Positions 45,580 to 54,209 are shown, counted from the first letter of the stretch. The stretch: DNA of 64,000 bases from a bacterium (GCA_030622545.1 JAUXGA010000007.1:62001-126000), one strand, 5' to 3'. Notes: a model not told the origin generated them from the letters alone. Numbers and translations are program-made.

Positions 45580-46983
45580 ATGATGGTGAAACGAACGTGC
45601 TTTGCAATTCTCCTGATGTTCGCGGTGGCGCTTACCGTTCATGCCGCGCAGCGAACGGTTCTGCTGGAAGCCTTCTCGAATACCGATTGAGGAAGCTGTG
45701 CCACTGCCGACCCCGTAATGGATGGGGTAATGGCAAGCAACGGGCCAGGTCTGGCTCTTATGGTACGTTATCATGTTGATTGGCCGTCAGCCAGCGACCC
45801 CTATTTTCTATACAATGAAATCGAGAATGAGAATCGATGGGAATATTATGGTGTTCAATATATCGGCGTCCCCTATTTAAGAGTTGATGGGACTCAGTCG
45901 ATCAATCCATGGTCATCGTCAGACCAACAGAGCGCCATCAATTCACGTTTACTTGTTCCATCTCCGTGTACGATGGAAGTCACCACGGAGAACTTGACAT
46001 CCACCACGGTTGATGTCACGGTGCGATTGACAGCCGAACAGGATATGCTTAGTTCCTCAAACCGGCTGTATGTGGCTTTGAAACATACTTGTTACAACCA
46101 GCTCGGCATTCACTTGCACCCATTCCGGGATATGGAACCCAGTGGTTCCGGATTGACGTTCCAAATCGCTGCCGACAGCACACTCGAATATTCGACAACG
46201 TTCACTTTTCCCAGCTCGTTTGAGCCGAACGATATGAGGATTGTCGCCTTCGCCCAGTATAACGGCACGAAAGAAGTTTACCAATCGGCCTATGCGGATG
46301 TTGTCGCACCTGACATCAATGTGGTCATCAACGAAATCATGTCGAATAATGTTTCGTATGCTACAGACCCGCAGGGCGAATATGAAAACTGGGTTGAAAT
46401 TTTTAATCCGGGACCTGATGATGTAAACCTCTCCGGTTACTACTTGACAAACGATTTAGCAGACCCAGACAAGTGGGTGTTCCCGGATACTCTGCTCTCC
46501 GTGAATGACTATCTCGTCGTCTGGTGCGATGGTGATATCGGCGATGCAGGCATCCACACCAATTTTGAACTTGATCAGACCGGGGGGGAGCTTGGTATCT
46601 TCATGCCTCCCGGATTGTGTCATTCCGTGGCAGTTGATCAAGTCATTTTCCCTGCCTTGGACGCAGATTGGTCATACGGAAGAGTGTGTGACGGTTCTTC
46701 CATGTGGGAAACCTCTGTGCTCCCGACAGCCGGGGCTATGAACAGCGGCTGTAGTGATGAAGTCGAAAACCTCGTTACTCTCCCGAGCGGTTCTGATCTG
46801 CAGCTTTTCTGGCAGCCGGTTAACTGGGCAGTGAGCTATACCATCTACCGCCACGATGTCTTCCCGATGGACCCGGCAACAGCCGATTCGATTTCAACTG
46901 TCAGTGACACGACCTACACAGACATCGGTATCTTATCGACAGAATCTAATGCTTTCTATCGGGTGACCGCTCGACCCTACTAA
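45580..46983 (+). CDS. Exported thioredoxin-fold (Omp28-like) lamin-tail protein, candidate selenoprotein with in-frame TGA
   Basis: From the ATG at 45580 (GGAGGAATTT upstream) one frame of 468 codons runs to TAA, interrupted only by TGA at 45688-45690 (codon 37). Order: signal peptide (MMVKRTCFAILLMFAVALTV), Omp28/thioredoxin-like domain starting QRTVLLEAFSNTD-U-GSC, cis-Pro-like GVPYLRVDG, lamin-tail domain (INEIMSNNVSYATDPQGEYE) at about 250-350, and a final Fn3-like module. The next gene is a paralogue with NTG-C-GPC at the same place, so TGA replaces the first Cys of CxxC. A SECIS-like hairpin follows. I read it as U-x-x-C; the alternative is a recent nonsense mutation. The role would be an exported thiol/selenol redox or disulfide function. 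No sel genes are in the window. Confidence 0.72.
45688..45735 (+). promoter_or_regulatory. Candidate bacterial SECIS element (selenocysteine insertion)
   Basis: The TGA (45688-45690) is followed by a hairpin: TGCC (45705-45708) and CCCC (45711-45714) pair with GGGG (45724-45727) and GGCA (45732-45735), with an internal loop. The apical loop GTAATGGAT begins with G and starts 24 bases after the TGA. This fits the spacing and loop-G rules described for bacterial SECIS elements. Confidence 0.6.
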
Positions 46984-47008
46984 ACCAATGGAAACCTGAA
47001 TATTTTTC

Positions 47009-47048
47009 GCCGCCGGACAGGTCTTAAAGAGCCATCCGGCGGCTTTTC
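47009..47048 (+). terminator. Rho-independent terminator of the selenoprotein gene
   Basis: GCCGCCGGA (47009-47017) pairs with TCCGGCGGC (47035-47043), followed by TTTTC. The rest of the gap 46984-47336 holds the promoter and leader of the paralogue and no gene. Confidence 0.8.
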
Positions 47049-47160
47049 AATACGAAAACTTGCACTGTAAGTTCCACAACCCCTTATTTGATGTAGCGTT
47101 TGCAGAGAAATTCATCCCAAATAATTAGGGAGAAAAAATTAAATCGAAGCAAGAAAAGAG

Positions 47161-47188
47161 TTGCAATTTTCATAATTTCTCTTATACT
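47161..47188 (+). promoter_or_regulatory. Promoter of the Cys paralogue
   Basis: TTGCAA (47161-47166), a 16-base spacer and TATACT (47183-47188). It is followed by a leader of about 140 bases resembling that of the selenoprotein gene. Confidence 0.55.
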
Positions 47189-47336
47189 TATATTAATGTA
47201 TTAACTATAGGGAATAGATGAAAGGAGACCTGTTTTCTCTTTTGAAAAGTGCGAGGTCTTCTGAATTTTCGTAGTTCTTTTTTCGAGGCACGATGAAGCA
47301 AGAGCGGTTTTCGTTGTAATCTGTCTGGAGGAATTC

Positions 47337-48725
47337 ATGATGATGAAACGAACATGGTTTGTAGTGCTTTTGCTGTTTCTTGCGGCGGTTGCAGCCAATA
47401 CAGCTGAGCGTACGGTGCTCATGGAAAGTTTTACGAATACTGGTTGCGGGCCTTGTTATAACGCCAACTTGGCACAGGAATCCGTCGTACAGGACTTAGG
47501 GCGGACCATCGCTGTCATCGTGAGGTATCACTGGTATTACCAACCAGGCGACCCCTTTTACGAGTATAATATCAGTGAGAACATGGCTCGCTTTCGGTTC
47601 TATCATGTCCCCTACATACCGTGGTTAAAGGCAGACGGCATTTTGTGGGTGAACCCAAGCTCAGAGACCTCGATACGCAATGCTATCAGCCAGCGCCGGG
47701 AGATTGAATCGCCTTGTACCATCAATGTTTCCACTGCCACGATTGGCTTGAATGTTGAGGCGACGGTTCAGGTGACAGCGGAAGAAAACATGCACGACCC
47801 AGACACGCGTCTGTTTGTGACCCTCATTCACAAGTGTCACCAATGGGATGATGTTTATTGGTGGTATCCATTTCGGGATATGAAGCCTGGCACATTGGGG
47901 GTATCATTTCAACTGGACGCTGACAGCACTTTCGAGTTCATAGCGGACTTCTCAACGGATCCCGGTTGGAACCTCAATAATTTGAGCGTCGTTGCCTTTG
48001 TTCAGCTATACAAAACATATACTACAAGTGAAGTTCTGCAAGCGAGCTTTGCGGATGTCGCCGAGTTAGCCCCCACCCTGTTTATAAACGAATTCATGAC
48101 AGACAATACCAGCACAGTGCAGGATCCACAGGGTGAATATGAAGATTGGGTGGAAATTTATAATCCGGGGCCGGACGCGGTGAATCTTGATGGGCTTAGC
48201 CTGACCGATGACCTTACAAAGCCGGACAAATGGAATTTTCCAGATACCCTACTGTCCGCCGACGACTGCCTTATCATCTGGTGTGATAGCGACTTAGTTG
48301 ATCCAGGATTGCATGCAAATTTCTCTCTCGCGTCAGCTGGCGAGCACGCAGGCCTTTTTATGGATTTGACCACCTGCTATGCGATGGTGGACAGCATCCA
48401 CTTCGGATCACAGTCAACTGACATCTCTTACGGACGGACGTGCGATGGCGGATCGGAATGGGACTATTTCACTGATCCAACACCGGGAGCCTCGAACATC
48501 GACAGTGTGAGAAACCTTACCATTTATCTCGATGGCAGTGGTGTTCGGCTTTTCTGGCAAACCAATGATTGCGCAGCAAGTTACACCATCTATCGGCATG
48601 ATACCTTCCCCTTCAATCCCAATCCATCCGATTCTATTGGGTTCACCAGCGAAACAACTTACTTGGATGCGGAGATTTTACTGTCGGACACCGTCGCCTT
48701 TTACAGAGTCACAGCTCGACCGTAA
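47337..48725 (+). CDS. Exported thioredoxin-fold (Omp28-like) lamin-tail protein, Cys form
   Basis: Paralogue of the preceding gene with the same domain order in 462 residues: signal peptide ending near AANTAE, the thioredoxin-like domain RTVLMESFTNTGCGPCYNAN with an intact CxxC (CGPC), HVPYIPWLKADG, a lamin-tail domain (INEFMTDNTSTVQDPQGEYE, LDGLSLTDDLTKPDKWNF) and a C-terminal Fn3-like module ending FYRVTARP. The motif TNTGCGPC is typical of Omp28-related outer membrane proteins. It starts with ATGATGATG after GGAGGAATTC; the first ATG is chosen. It probably acts outside the cytoplasm in disulfide or thiol chemistry; this is inferred from CxxC. Confidence 0.8.
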   Translation: MMMKRTWFVVLLLFLAAVAANTAERTVLMESFTNTGCGPCYNANLAQESVVQDLGRTIAVIVRYHWYYQPGDPFYEYNISENMARFRFYHVPYIPWLKADGILWVNPSSETSIRNAISQRREIESPCTINVSTATIGLNVEATVQVTAEENMHDPDTRLFVTLIHKCHQWDDVYWWYPFRDMKPGTLGVSFQLDADSTFEFIADFSTDPGWNLNNLSVVAFVQLYKTYTTSEVLQASFADVAELAPTLFINEFMTDNTSTVQDPQGEYEDWVEIYNPGPDAVNLDGLSLTDDLTKPDKWNFPDTLLSADDCLIIWCDSDLVDPGLHANFSLASAGEHAGLFMDLTTCYAMVDSIHFGSQSTDISYGRTCDGGSEWDYFTDPTPGASNIDSVRNLTIYLDGSGVRLFWQTNDCAASYTIYRHDTFPFNPNPSDSIGFTSETTYLDAEILLSDTVAFYRVTARP

Positions 48726-49037
48726 CAAGAAGCTACACCATAAGCAAATTCGTGTAATAATTGAACTTTGCTTTCGGATATGGGTCTCGCATGTCCCATC
48801 CGGCAACCTTCTAATAAGAATACCAGTAAGATGGTGGACTCAGATTCTTGGCGCCCAAGTGTAATGTAAAAATGAGAGGCACTGAAGCCCGTTTAGCTGG
48901 GTATGGGTCATTTACACTGTTTGTTCGCTATGTCAACAGTCGCGTATTCTCATAACATACATATTATTAGATGATAATAGACGTATAACTTCTTCTCAAG
49001 GTAATTCTAAAAAACCTGATTTTTTTTCTCGTTTCGC
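48726..49037. other. Gene-free stretch before the exported repeat pair
   Basis: No gene supported. An imperfect inverted pair (AGTGTAATGTAAAAATGA near 48858 and TCATTTACACT near 48910) encloses about 40 bases; it may be a decayed insertion-sequence end or chance. Confidence 0.35.
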
Positions 49038-49066
49038 TTGACATTAACAGGTATGATACCTATATT
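49038..49066 (+). promoter_or_regulatory. Strong sigma-70 promoter
   Basis: TTGACA (49038-49043), a 17-base spacer and TATATT (49061-49066). It lies 70 bases before the chosen start of the next gene. Confidence 0.75.
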
Positions 49067-49135
49067 TATTAGAGCTAAAAGGTGTATTTAAACAATTGTG
49101 ATACCTTGAATTTAGAGAATATGGAGAGTCGCATC

Positions 49136-50473
49136 ATGAAAAAATGGCCAAAGATTTTTGTTGCCGTATTGACGACGGTGTTTTTGCTGGGCATAGGGAC
49201 CACTGCATTCGCGGACGTGCAGCAGGTCATCATGGCTTTAGATGTGGAAGAGCAGGAGATGTATCTGGCGATCAAGACCACCTGTGATTTTGAGGGATAC
49301 TTCACAATTGAGCCTGAATCCCTTATTGTACCCGGTTACGACAACACAATCAACTGTAGCGAGTTTTGCATGCCGGACTATACCTGCTTTGCTGATTTCG
49401 CACTTGGAGTTACAGATTTGCCTGACTCTGGAACAACCGTCATCTTCCATGTTGATATTTTTGACACAAATGACGTGCCTGTCGGCTCGACTAAAGATAC
49501 GTTGGTGGTCACAAAGTCAGGGCGGGCAGGTGAGTATTTCGACTATCTGCCCGATTGCGAACATGATGTTCCCAGTATTGTCTCTACCGCTCCGACTTTC
49601 GACTACTGCATGTGGCTTTGCCACCGGGCTTTCGTCATCCCTATCGACTGCCATGTGCCTATTGAGCAGCAGGGTATTCCCATATTTTCGATTGGGGCGG
49701 GTTGTGATCAGCACATCGAAATAGACCCAGAAGGCCTGTATAGCACGTGCACCACCGACACATGCACCAGCATCGTCGACGCAACGGTTCTAAGCTGGTA
49801 CGTCACAATTCTGGATACGACGAACTGCGTCGCTTATCTGGTTATTATCTATGGCTTCGGTGACCCCGGATGCGCATGTTTAACGGCACCGGAGTGGATC
49901 CTGCCGGTTGAGCTTTCAGCTTTCGCCGCCTATGCCGGAGATGGCTATGTGAATCTCGCCTGGACAACAGCCAGCGAACAGGATAACGCTTACTTCGATG
50001 TCCAACGCCGCACAAGCGGCACCGGTTGGATTAGTGTTGGTCATGTGGATGGTCATGGTACCGTAAACACCGCAACTAATTACGAATTCACCGATAATTC
50101 GGTGACGAACGGCGTCACATACTCCTATCGGTTGCTGTCATACGACATCAACGGTACACGTCATGAATACAGCACGGTCGCGGCGACTCCCGTTAGTTCT
50201 GCTCCTCCAACAGAGTACGCATTAGAACAAAACTACCCCAATCCTTTCAACCCACAGACGACCATTACCTATGCGGTTAAGGACCCGGGATTTGTTTCAT
50301 TGAAGGTATACAATCTCGTCGGGCAAGAAGTAGCGACACTGGTGTCGAACACCATGGATGCCGGTCGTTATACTGTAAACTTTACCGCGGACAACTTGCC
50401 GTCCGGTATCTACCTCTACACGCTGACGGCGGGTGAATTCTCGCAAACCCAGAAGATGCTTCTGCTGAAGTAG
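49136..50473 (+). CDS. Cys-rich exported protein with T9SS type A tail (copy 1)
   Basis: The 445-residue protein starts at MKKWPKIFVAVLTTVF, a signal peptide, with GGAGAG seven bases upstream; a longer frame from 49082 begins too near the promoter. The N-terminal 250 residues are Cys-rich with no recognised domain (CSEFCMPDYTCF, CTTDTCTSIVD). Then comes a module common in T9SS cargo (PVELSAFAAYAGDGYVNLAW, TASEQDNAYFDVQRRTSGTG) and the sorting tail NYPNPFNPQTTITYAV, GQEVATLV, SGIYLYTL, ending MLLLK. The function is unknown; the many Cys suggest extracellular disulfides, which would suit the adjacent thioredoxin-fold proteins. Confidence 0.8.
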   Translation: MKKWPKIFVAVLTTVFLLGIGTTAFADVQQVIMALDVEEQEMYLAIKTTCDFEGYFTIEPESLIVPGYDNTINCSEFCMPDYTCFADFALGVTDLPDSGTTVIFHVDIFDTNDVPVGSTKDTLVVTKSGRAGEYFDYLPDCEHDVPSIVSTAPTFDYCMWLCHRAFVIPIDCHVPIEQQGIPIFSIGAGCDQHIEIDPEGLYSTCTTDTCTSIVDATVLSWYVTILDTTNCVAYLVIIYGFGDPGCACLTAPEWILPVELSAFAAYAGDGYVNLAWTTASEQDNAYFDVQRRTSGTGWISVGHVDGHGTVNTATNYEFTDNSVTNGVTYSYRLLSYDINGTRHEYSTVAATPVSSAPPTEYALEQNYPNPFNPQTTITYAVKDPGFVSLKVYNLVGQEVATLVSNTMDAGRYTVNFTADNLPSGIYLYTLTAGEFSQTQKMLLLK

Positions 50474-50561
50474 CCTGCGCTGTATTATCGTTATAAGGGC
50501 AATGAGCGTATCGAGGTAAATTCTGACGAAGTTAAATAGATTTGCGGGAGGAGTCAATACC

Positions 50562-51572
50562 ATGAAAAGAACCTTGTTTTATCTACCGTTTGTTTTATTT
50601 GCGGTTTTTGCACTGGGAAATAGCGCGGCTGAGGCTGTAGACCCAGACTCGTGCATGGAATGGTTCGGAGATATTTATGTCAGCGAAAGTGCATGTATTT
50701 ATATCTGCGGAGTTGATCCGGTTCCATCAATCGGCTTGATTGTAGGAATCCCAGATCCTAATGACCCACCGAAATACACCGTGCGAGCTGGATGCGATAC
50801 GCTTTGCGATGATCCCGATTGTGAGTCGCCTAGTTCCTTATGCTTTGACCTCTTGTTTCCCCTCCTTTACGACGGGGGAGCGCTGGGCGATACCGCGCAC
50901 TATTGGGTGGTGGCATTCTACAACTCGTCGCTCTGTGCCACTGATAGTTTTTGTGTTTGCATAACCTTTGACAGCACCGAAAGCGGCTGGCTGCCGGTGG
51001 AGTTGACCGCTTTTACAGCGATTGCCGGCGATAGAGAAGTCCAATTGAACTGGACAACCGCTACCGAGTCGAACAACGACCATTGGGATATTGACAGAGC
51101 CACATCGGAAAACGGCCCTTGGACCACCATCCATCGGGAACCGGGTCAGGGCACTGTCAGCACCGAAACCAACTATGTCTATGTTGATCGGACGGTGCAG
51201 AACGGCGAAACCTACTGGTATCGCTTGACCGATGTAAGTATTGCGGGTGAGCGAGAAACGCATCAGGTCGTCAGCGCAACACCGGAAGATCAAATGGAGC
51301 AGGTTCCAGGCGAATTCGCCCTGAAGCAGAATTTCCCCAATCCATTCAATCCGACGACCACGTTTGAATTCGCGATTGCTGAGCCCGGATTTACAACGCT
51401 AAAAATCTACAATCTACTGGGACGTGAAGTCGCAAGTGTTGTGGAAGAGTATCTGGAAGCTCGGCTCTATCATTTGACATGGGGCGCCGGAAATCTGCCG
51501 TCGGGAGTTTATCTCTACACCCTGACCAACGGCAACTTCTCGGATACGCGCAAGCTCCTGCTGATGAAGTAA
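50562..51572 (+). CDS. Cys-rich exported protein with T9SS type A tail (copy 2)
   Basis: A shorter relative of the preceding gene (336 residues). It has a signal peptide (MKRTLFYLPFVLFAVFALGN), a Cys-rich part of about 110 residues (ACIYICGVDPVPS, CDTLCDDPDCESPSSLCFDL), then the shared module PVELTAFTAIAGDREVQLNW with TATESNNDHWDIDRATSENG, and the tail NFPNPFNPTTTFEFAI, LLGREVASVV, SGVYLYTLTN ending LLLMK. The function is unknown. GGAGGAGT precedes the ATG. The shared modules indicate tandem duplication with divergence of the N-terminal cargo part. A strong terminator follows. Confidence 0.8.
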   Translation: MKRTLFYLPFVLFAVFALGNSAAEAVDPDSCMEWFGDIYVSESACIYICGVDPVPSIGLIVGIPDPNDPPKYTVRAGCDTLCDDPDCESPSSLCFDLLFPLLYDGGALGDTAHYWVVAFYNSSLCATDSFCVCITFDSTESGWLPVELTAFTAIAGDREVQLNWTTATESNNDHWDIDRATSENGPWTTIHREPGQGTVSTETNYVYVDRTVQNGETYWYRLTDVSIAGERETHQVVSATPEDQMEQVPGEFALKQNFPNPFNPTTTFEFAIAEPGFTTLKIYNLLGREVASVVEEYLEARLYHLTWGAGNLPSGVYLYTLTNGNFSDTRKLLLMK

Positions 51573-51597
51573 AGCCCAAATTTGTCAAAAATTCCCT

Positions 51598-51636
51598 AAC
51601 CTCGTCCGGATTTTCCTCCGGACGAGGTTTTTTTTG
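51598..51636 (+). terminator. Strong rho-independent terminator
   Basis: CCTCGTCCGGA (51600-51610) pairs perfectly with TCCGGACGAGG (51617-51627), followed by nine T. It insulates the microcompartment operon from the upstream genes. Confidence 0.92.
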
Positions 51637-51670
51637 CTCCTTCAGCAAGAAGATTCCGCGAGAATAATCC

Positions 51671-51699
51671 TTGTCAATCCGAGTGTGGAAAGCTATATT
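51671..51699 (+). promoter_or_regulatory. Promoter of the microcompartment operon
   Basis: TTGTCA (51671-51676), a 17-base spacer and TATATT (51694-51699), about 54 bases before the first gene and directly after the terminator above. No operator was recognised and no regulator gene is adjacent. Confidence 0.7.
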
Positions 51700-51752
51700 A
51701 TATATTGTCATAAAACATCCTCTCCCCGCATCATAGCCACGTGAAGGGATTC

Positions 51753-53135
51753 ATGCCCCAAAATCTGCTTGCCATCGGCGCAGACCATGCCGGTTACGAC
51801 TTAAAAGAGCGCCTTAAAACCTACCTCAAAGATAAGGGATTTTCCATTCAAGATTGCGGGACATTCACCAAAGAGCCGGTGGATTATCCGCAATTCGCTT
51901 TCGCCGTAGCGCGGATGGTGGCGGATGGACAGGCGACTCGCGGCATTATGATTGACGGAGCAGGAATCGGCTCGGCGATGGCGGCCAATAAAGTGCCCGG
52001 AATCCGCGCCGCAGCTTGCTATGATGTCTCCACCGCTCGCAACAGCCGCGAACACAATAACGCGAATGTCCTGACATTAGGCGCCGGACTCACCGGCGAT
52101 ACGCTCGCTCAACAAATCGTGGACGTGTGGCTGGCGACCGAATGCACGGCTGAAAGACATCTGCGCCGCGCGGCGATGCTGACGGATATCGAGAAAGAAA
52201 AAATGACGTTACCCCCGAAACAAGCGGCGAGTGAATCCCTCCCATCAGAACTCACGGATTCGGATTTCCAGAAAATCGCCGAGAGAATCCAGTCCATGCT
52301 GGCCGCGTCAGGAACGACATGGCCTGATATAACCTTCCGCTATGGGGAATGCGACGTCACGTGCGACGGTAAAGACCTCCAGGCGCATCCTGAAGCCGTC
52401 CAGCAGCTTCTAAGTCTTGGAGTCTGCCGGATCACGTGCGGCTCCGGCGGAGAAAACATCCCTCGCGATGTTGCCCGCTATATTGACCACACTCTTCTGA
52501 AACCCGACGCGACTGAAGAACAAATCCGCAAACTCTGCTCGGAAGCGAAAGAATACGGTTTCGCTACGGTCTGTATCAATCCGACCTACGTTCCTCTGGC
52601 GGCGAAACTCCTGCAGGATTCACCTGTCAAAGTTTGCACAGTAGTGGGATTCCCTCTGGGCACGCACGCCCCGGAAATCAAAGCGATGGAAACGCGTCGC
52701 GCGATTCGTGAAGGCGCAAAAGAAATCGATATGGTTATCAATATCGGCGCACTCAAAAGCGGCGATGATGAACTGGTTTATCGGGACATCGCGGCGGTGG
52801 TGGATGCCTGTCGTGACGGTGGAGCTGTGTGCAAAGTTATTATCGAAGCGGCGATGCTATCCGACGAAGAAAAAGTGCGTGCGTGTCAGGCGTCGAAACG
52901 TGCCCGCGCGGACTTCGTGAAAACCTCGACCGGATTCGGCCCCGGCGGTGCGACGACACATGATGTGGCACTGATGGCTCAAACCGTGAAGGGAACGTCG
53001 ATGGGTGTGAAAGCGGCGGGCGGTATTCGGACGTTTTCCGATGCGCAGGAAATGCTGAAAGCCGGCGCGACACGCATTGGAGCCAGCACCAGCATCGAAA
53101 TCATAAAAGAAGCGAGCCACCTGACAGAATCATAA
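51753..53135 (+). CDS. RpiB-like / deoxyribose-phosphate aldolase fusion protein of the microcompartment
   Basis: The 460-residue fusion has three parts. Residues 1-150 match RpiB/LacAB isomerases ([51 protein letters not shown]), but the catalytic Cys position of E. coli RpiB (CGT) is Asp68 here (DGA). Residues about 150-240 are a linker with an amphipathic segment [20 protein letters not shown] and four Cys. Residues about 240-460 are DERA/Deo[24 protein letters not shown], Schiff-base Lys390 in [10 protein letters not shown] and Lys420 in GVKAAGGIR. The aldolase cleaves deoxyribose 5-phosphate to acetaldehyde and glyceraldehyde 3-phosphate. I chose ATG 51753 (AGGG upstream) over GTG 51741. 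RpiB/DeoC plus shell genes defines the SPU class of BMC. Confidence 0.9.
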   Translation: MPQNLLAIGADHAGYDLKERLKTYLKDKGFSIQDCGTFTKEPVDYPQFAFAVARMVADGQATRGIMIDGAGIGSAMAANKVPGIRAAACYDVSTARNSREHNNANVLTLGAGLTGDTLAQQIVDVWLATECTAERHLRRAAMLTDIEKEKMTLPPKQAASESLPSELTDSDFQKIAERIQSMLAASGTTWPDITFRYGECDVTCDGKDLQAHPEAVQQLLSLGVCRITCGSGGENIPRDVARYIDHTLLKPDATEEQIRKLCSEAKEYGFATVCINPTYVPLAAKLLQDSPVKVCTVVGFPLGTHAPEIKAMETRRAIREGAKEIDMVINIGALKSGDDELVYRDIAAVVDACRDGGAVCKVIIEAAMLSDEEKVRACQASKRARADFVKTSTGFGPGGATTHDVALMAQTVKGTSMGVKAAGGIRTFSDAQEMLKAGATRIGASTSIEIIKEASHLTES

Positions 53136-53148
53136 CAAGATTTAGCCC

Positions 53149-53178
53149 GCCGTTGTGGGCCTCCAGACCCACAATGGC
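53149..53178 (+). promoter_or_regulatory. Intercistronic hairpin between the enzyme fusion and first shell gene
   Basis: GCCGTTGTGGG (53149-53159) pairs with CCCACAATGGC (53168-53178; one G-T pair). No T-run follows, so it is probably an mRNA-stability or processing element that sets enzyme/shell ratios rather than a terminator. Function inferred. Confidence 0.5.
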
Positions 53179-53207
53179 AATCGCGCAAATTATTAATAGG
53201 ATATTCT

Positions 53208-53837
53208 ATGGCTTTTGACCTGCGTTCTTATGTTTTTCTCGACAGTCTGCAGCCGCAATACGCGGCGTTCTTAGGAACCGTGGCGCGAGGGTTTTTGCCT
53301 ATCGCCGGGATGGCGTCGCTCTATGTTGAGATTTCACCCGGCATCGAAATCAACCGTATCACGGATATCGCGCTGAAATCCACGCGTGTCACGCCGGGAA
53401 TGCAGGTGGTCGAGCGGCTCTACGGATTGCTTGAAATTCATTCCGAGTCTCAGGCGGATGTGCGGCAGGCAGGTCGGGCGATTTTGGAAGCGGTTGACCT
53501 GAGCGAAGAAGACCGTTGGAAACCGCGAATCCTGTCGAGTCAGGTCGTGCGCCGCATCGACGATCACCAGACACAGCTCATTAACCGCATGCGCTACGGC
53601 AATATGATTTTGGGAGGCCAGACGCTTTACGTAATGGAAGTCGAACCCGCCGCGTATGCTGCGCTGGCTGCCAATGAAGCCGAAAAAGCGGCGGAAATCA
53701 ATATCCTCGAAGTGCGTCCGTACGGCAGTTTTGGCCGCGTGTATCTCGGCGGTGAGGAACGCGATATAGATGTCGCGTGGCGCGCGGCGGTGCAGTCCGT
53801 TGAAAACATCACCGGCCGCGAACGAAAACAGAAGTAA
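53208..53837 (+). CDS. BMC-T shell protein, double-stacking circularly permuted type
   Basis: Trimeric shell tile with two BMC domains (209 residues). The sequence [40 protein letters not shown], then [14 protein letters not shown] and [20 protein letters not shown] resembles Haliangium ochraceum HO_3341, as I remember it, a trimer whose two stacked layers form a gated central pore. It would be the large-metabolite (sugar phosphate or cofactor) door of this shell. It starts 72 bases after the RpiB-DeoC stop, with the hairpin between. Confidence 0.88.
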   Translation: MAFDLRSYVFLDSLQPQYAAFLGTVARGFLPIAGMASLYVEISPGIEINRITDIALKSTRVTPGMQVVERLYGLLEIHSESQADVRQAGRAILEAVDLSEEDRWKPRILSSQVVRRIDDHQTQLINRMRYGNMILGGQTLYVMEVEPAAYAALAANEAEKAAEINILEVRPYGSFGRVYLGGEERDIDVAWRAAVQSVENITGRERKQK

Positions 53838-53891
53838 CATCGTTTAGTTCATAAGTAATTTCTAATAGAACTCTACAAAGGAGATATTGCC

Positions 53892-54209
53892 ATGGCAGAA
53901 GCTCTGGGCATGATTGAAACGCGCGGTTATCCGGCGATGGTGGAAGCCGCCGACGCGATGGTGAAAGCCGCCAAGGTGGAACTTGTCCACTACGAAAAAA
54001 CCGGCGGCGGCTATATTACCGCGATTATTCGCGGGGATGTGGCTGCGGTGAAAGCTGCCTGCGACGCCGGTCGCGCTAACGCTTCCAAGGTCGGAGAAAT
54101 CGTTGCGGTCCACATCATCGCACGTCCGCATACCAACGTTGATTTGGTGCTTCCTCTGGGACGGACGGAGCAGGTGAAAAAAGAACTAAAGGGAACCACC
54201 ACCCGGTAA
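53892..54209 (+). CDS. BMC-H hexameric shell protein
   Basis: Main shell facet tile. The 105 residues match the single-BMC-domain family: [40 protein letters not shown] and [20 protein letters not shown], ending [16 protein letters not shown] plus a short basic tail. The residues at the expected pore-lining loop (KTGGG) are small, similar to PduA-type pores (KIGSG). It is the only hexamer gene in the operon, so it should form most of the facets. GGAG lies 8 bases before the ATG. Confidence 0.95.
   Translation: MAEALGMIETRGYPAMVEAADAMVKAAKVELVHYEKTGGGYITAIIRGDVAAVKAACDAGRANASKVGEIVAVHIIARPHTNVDLVLPLGRTEQVKKELKGTTTR

Noticed and set aside
44285-45580. Search for tRNA or riboswitch in the AT-rich gap
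   Set aside because: No cloverleaf or known aptamer pattern could be recognised by eye.
45718-46983. Separate gene starting at the internal ATG 45718, after the TGA
   Set aside because: It would lack the signal peptide and redox motif, has no ribosome binding site, and the ATG lies inside the proposed SECIS loop. Homology to the paralogue continues unbroken upstream of the TGA.
45580-46983. Simple pseudogene by nonsense mutation
   Set aside because: Possible, but the single TGA falls exactly on the redox Cys, no other damage is seen, and a well-placed SECIS-like hairpin follows. Kept as the main alternative.
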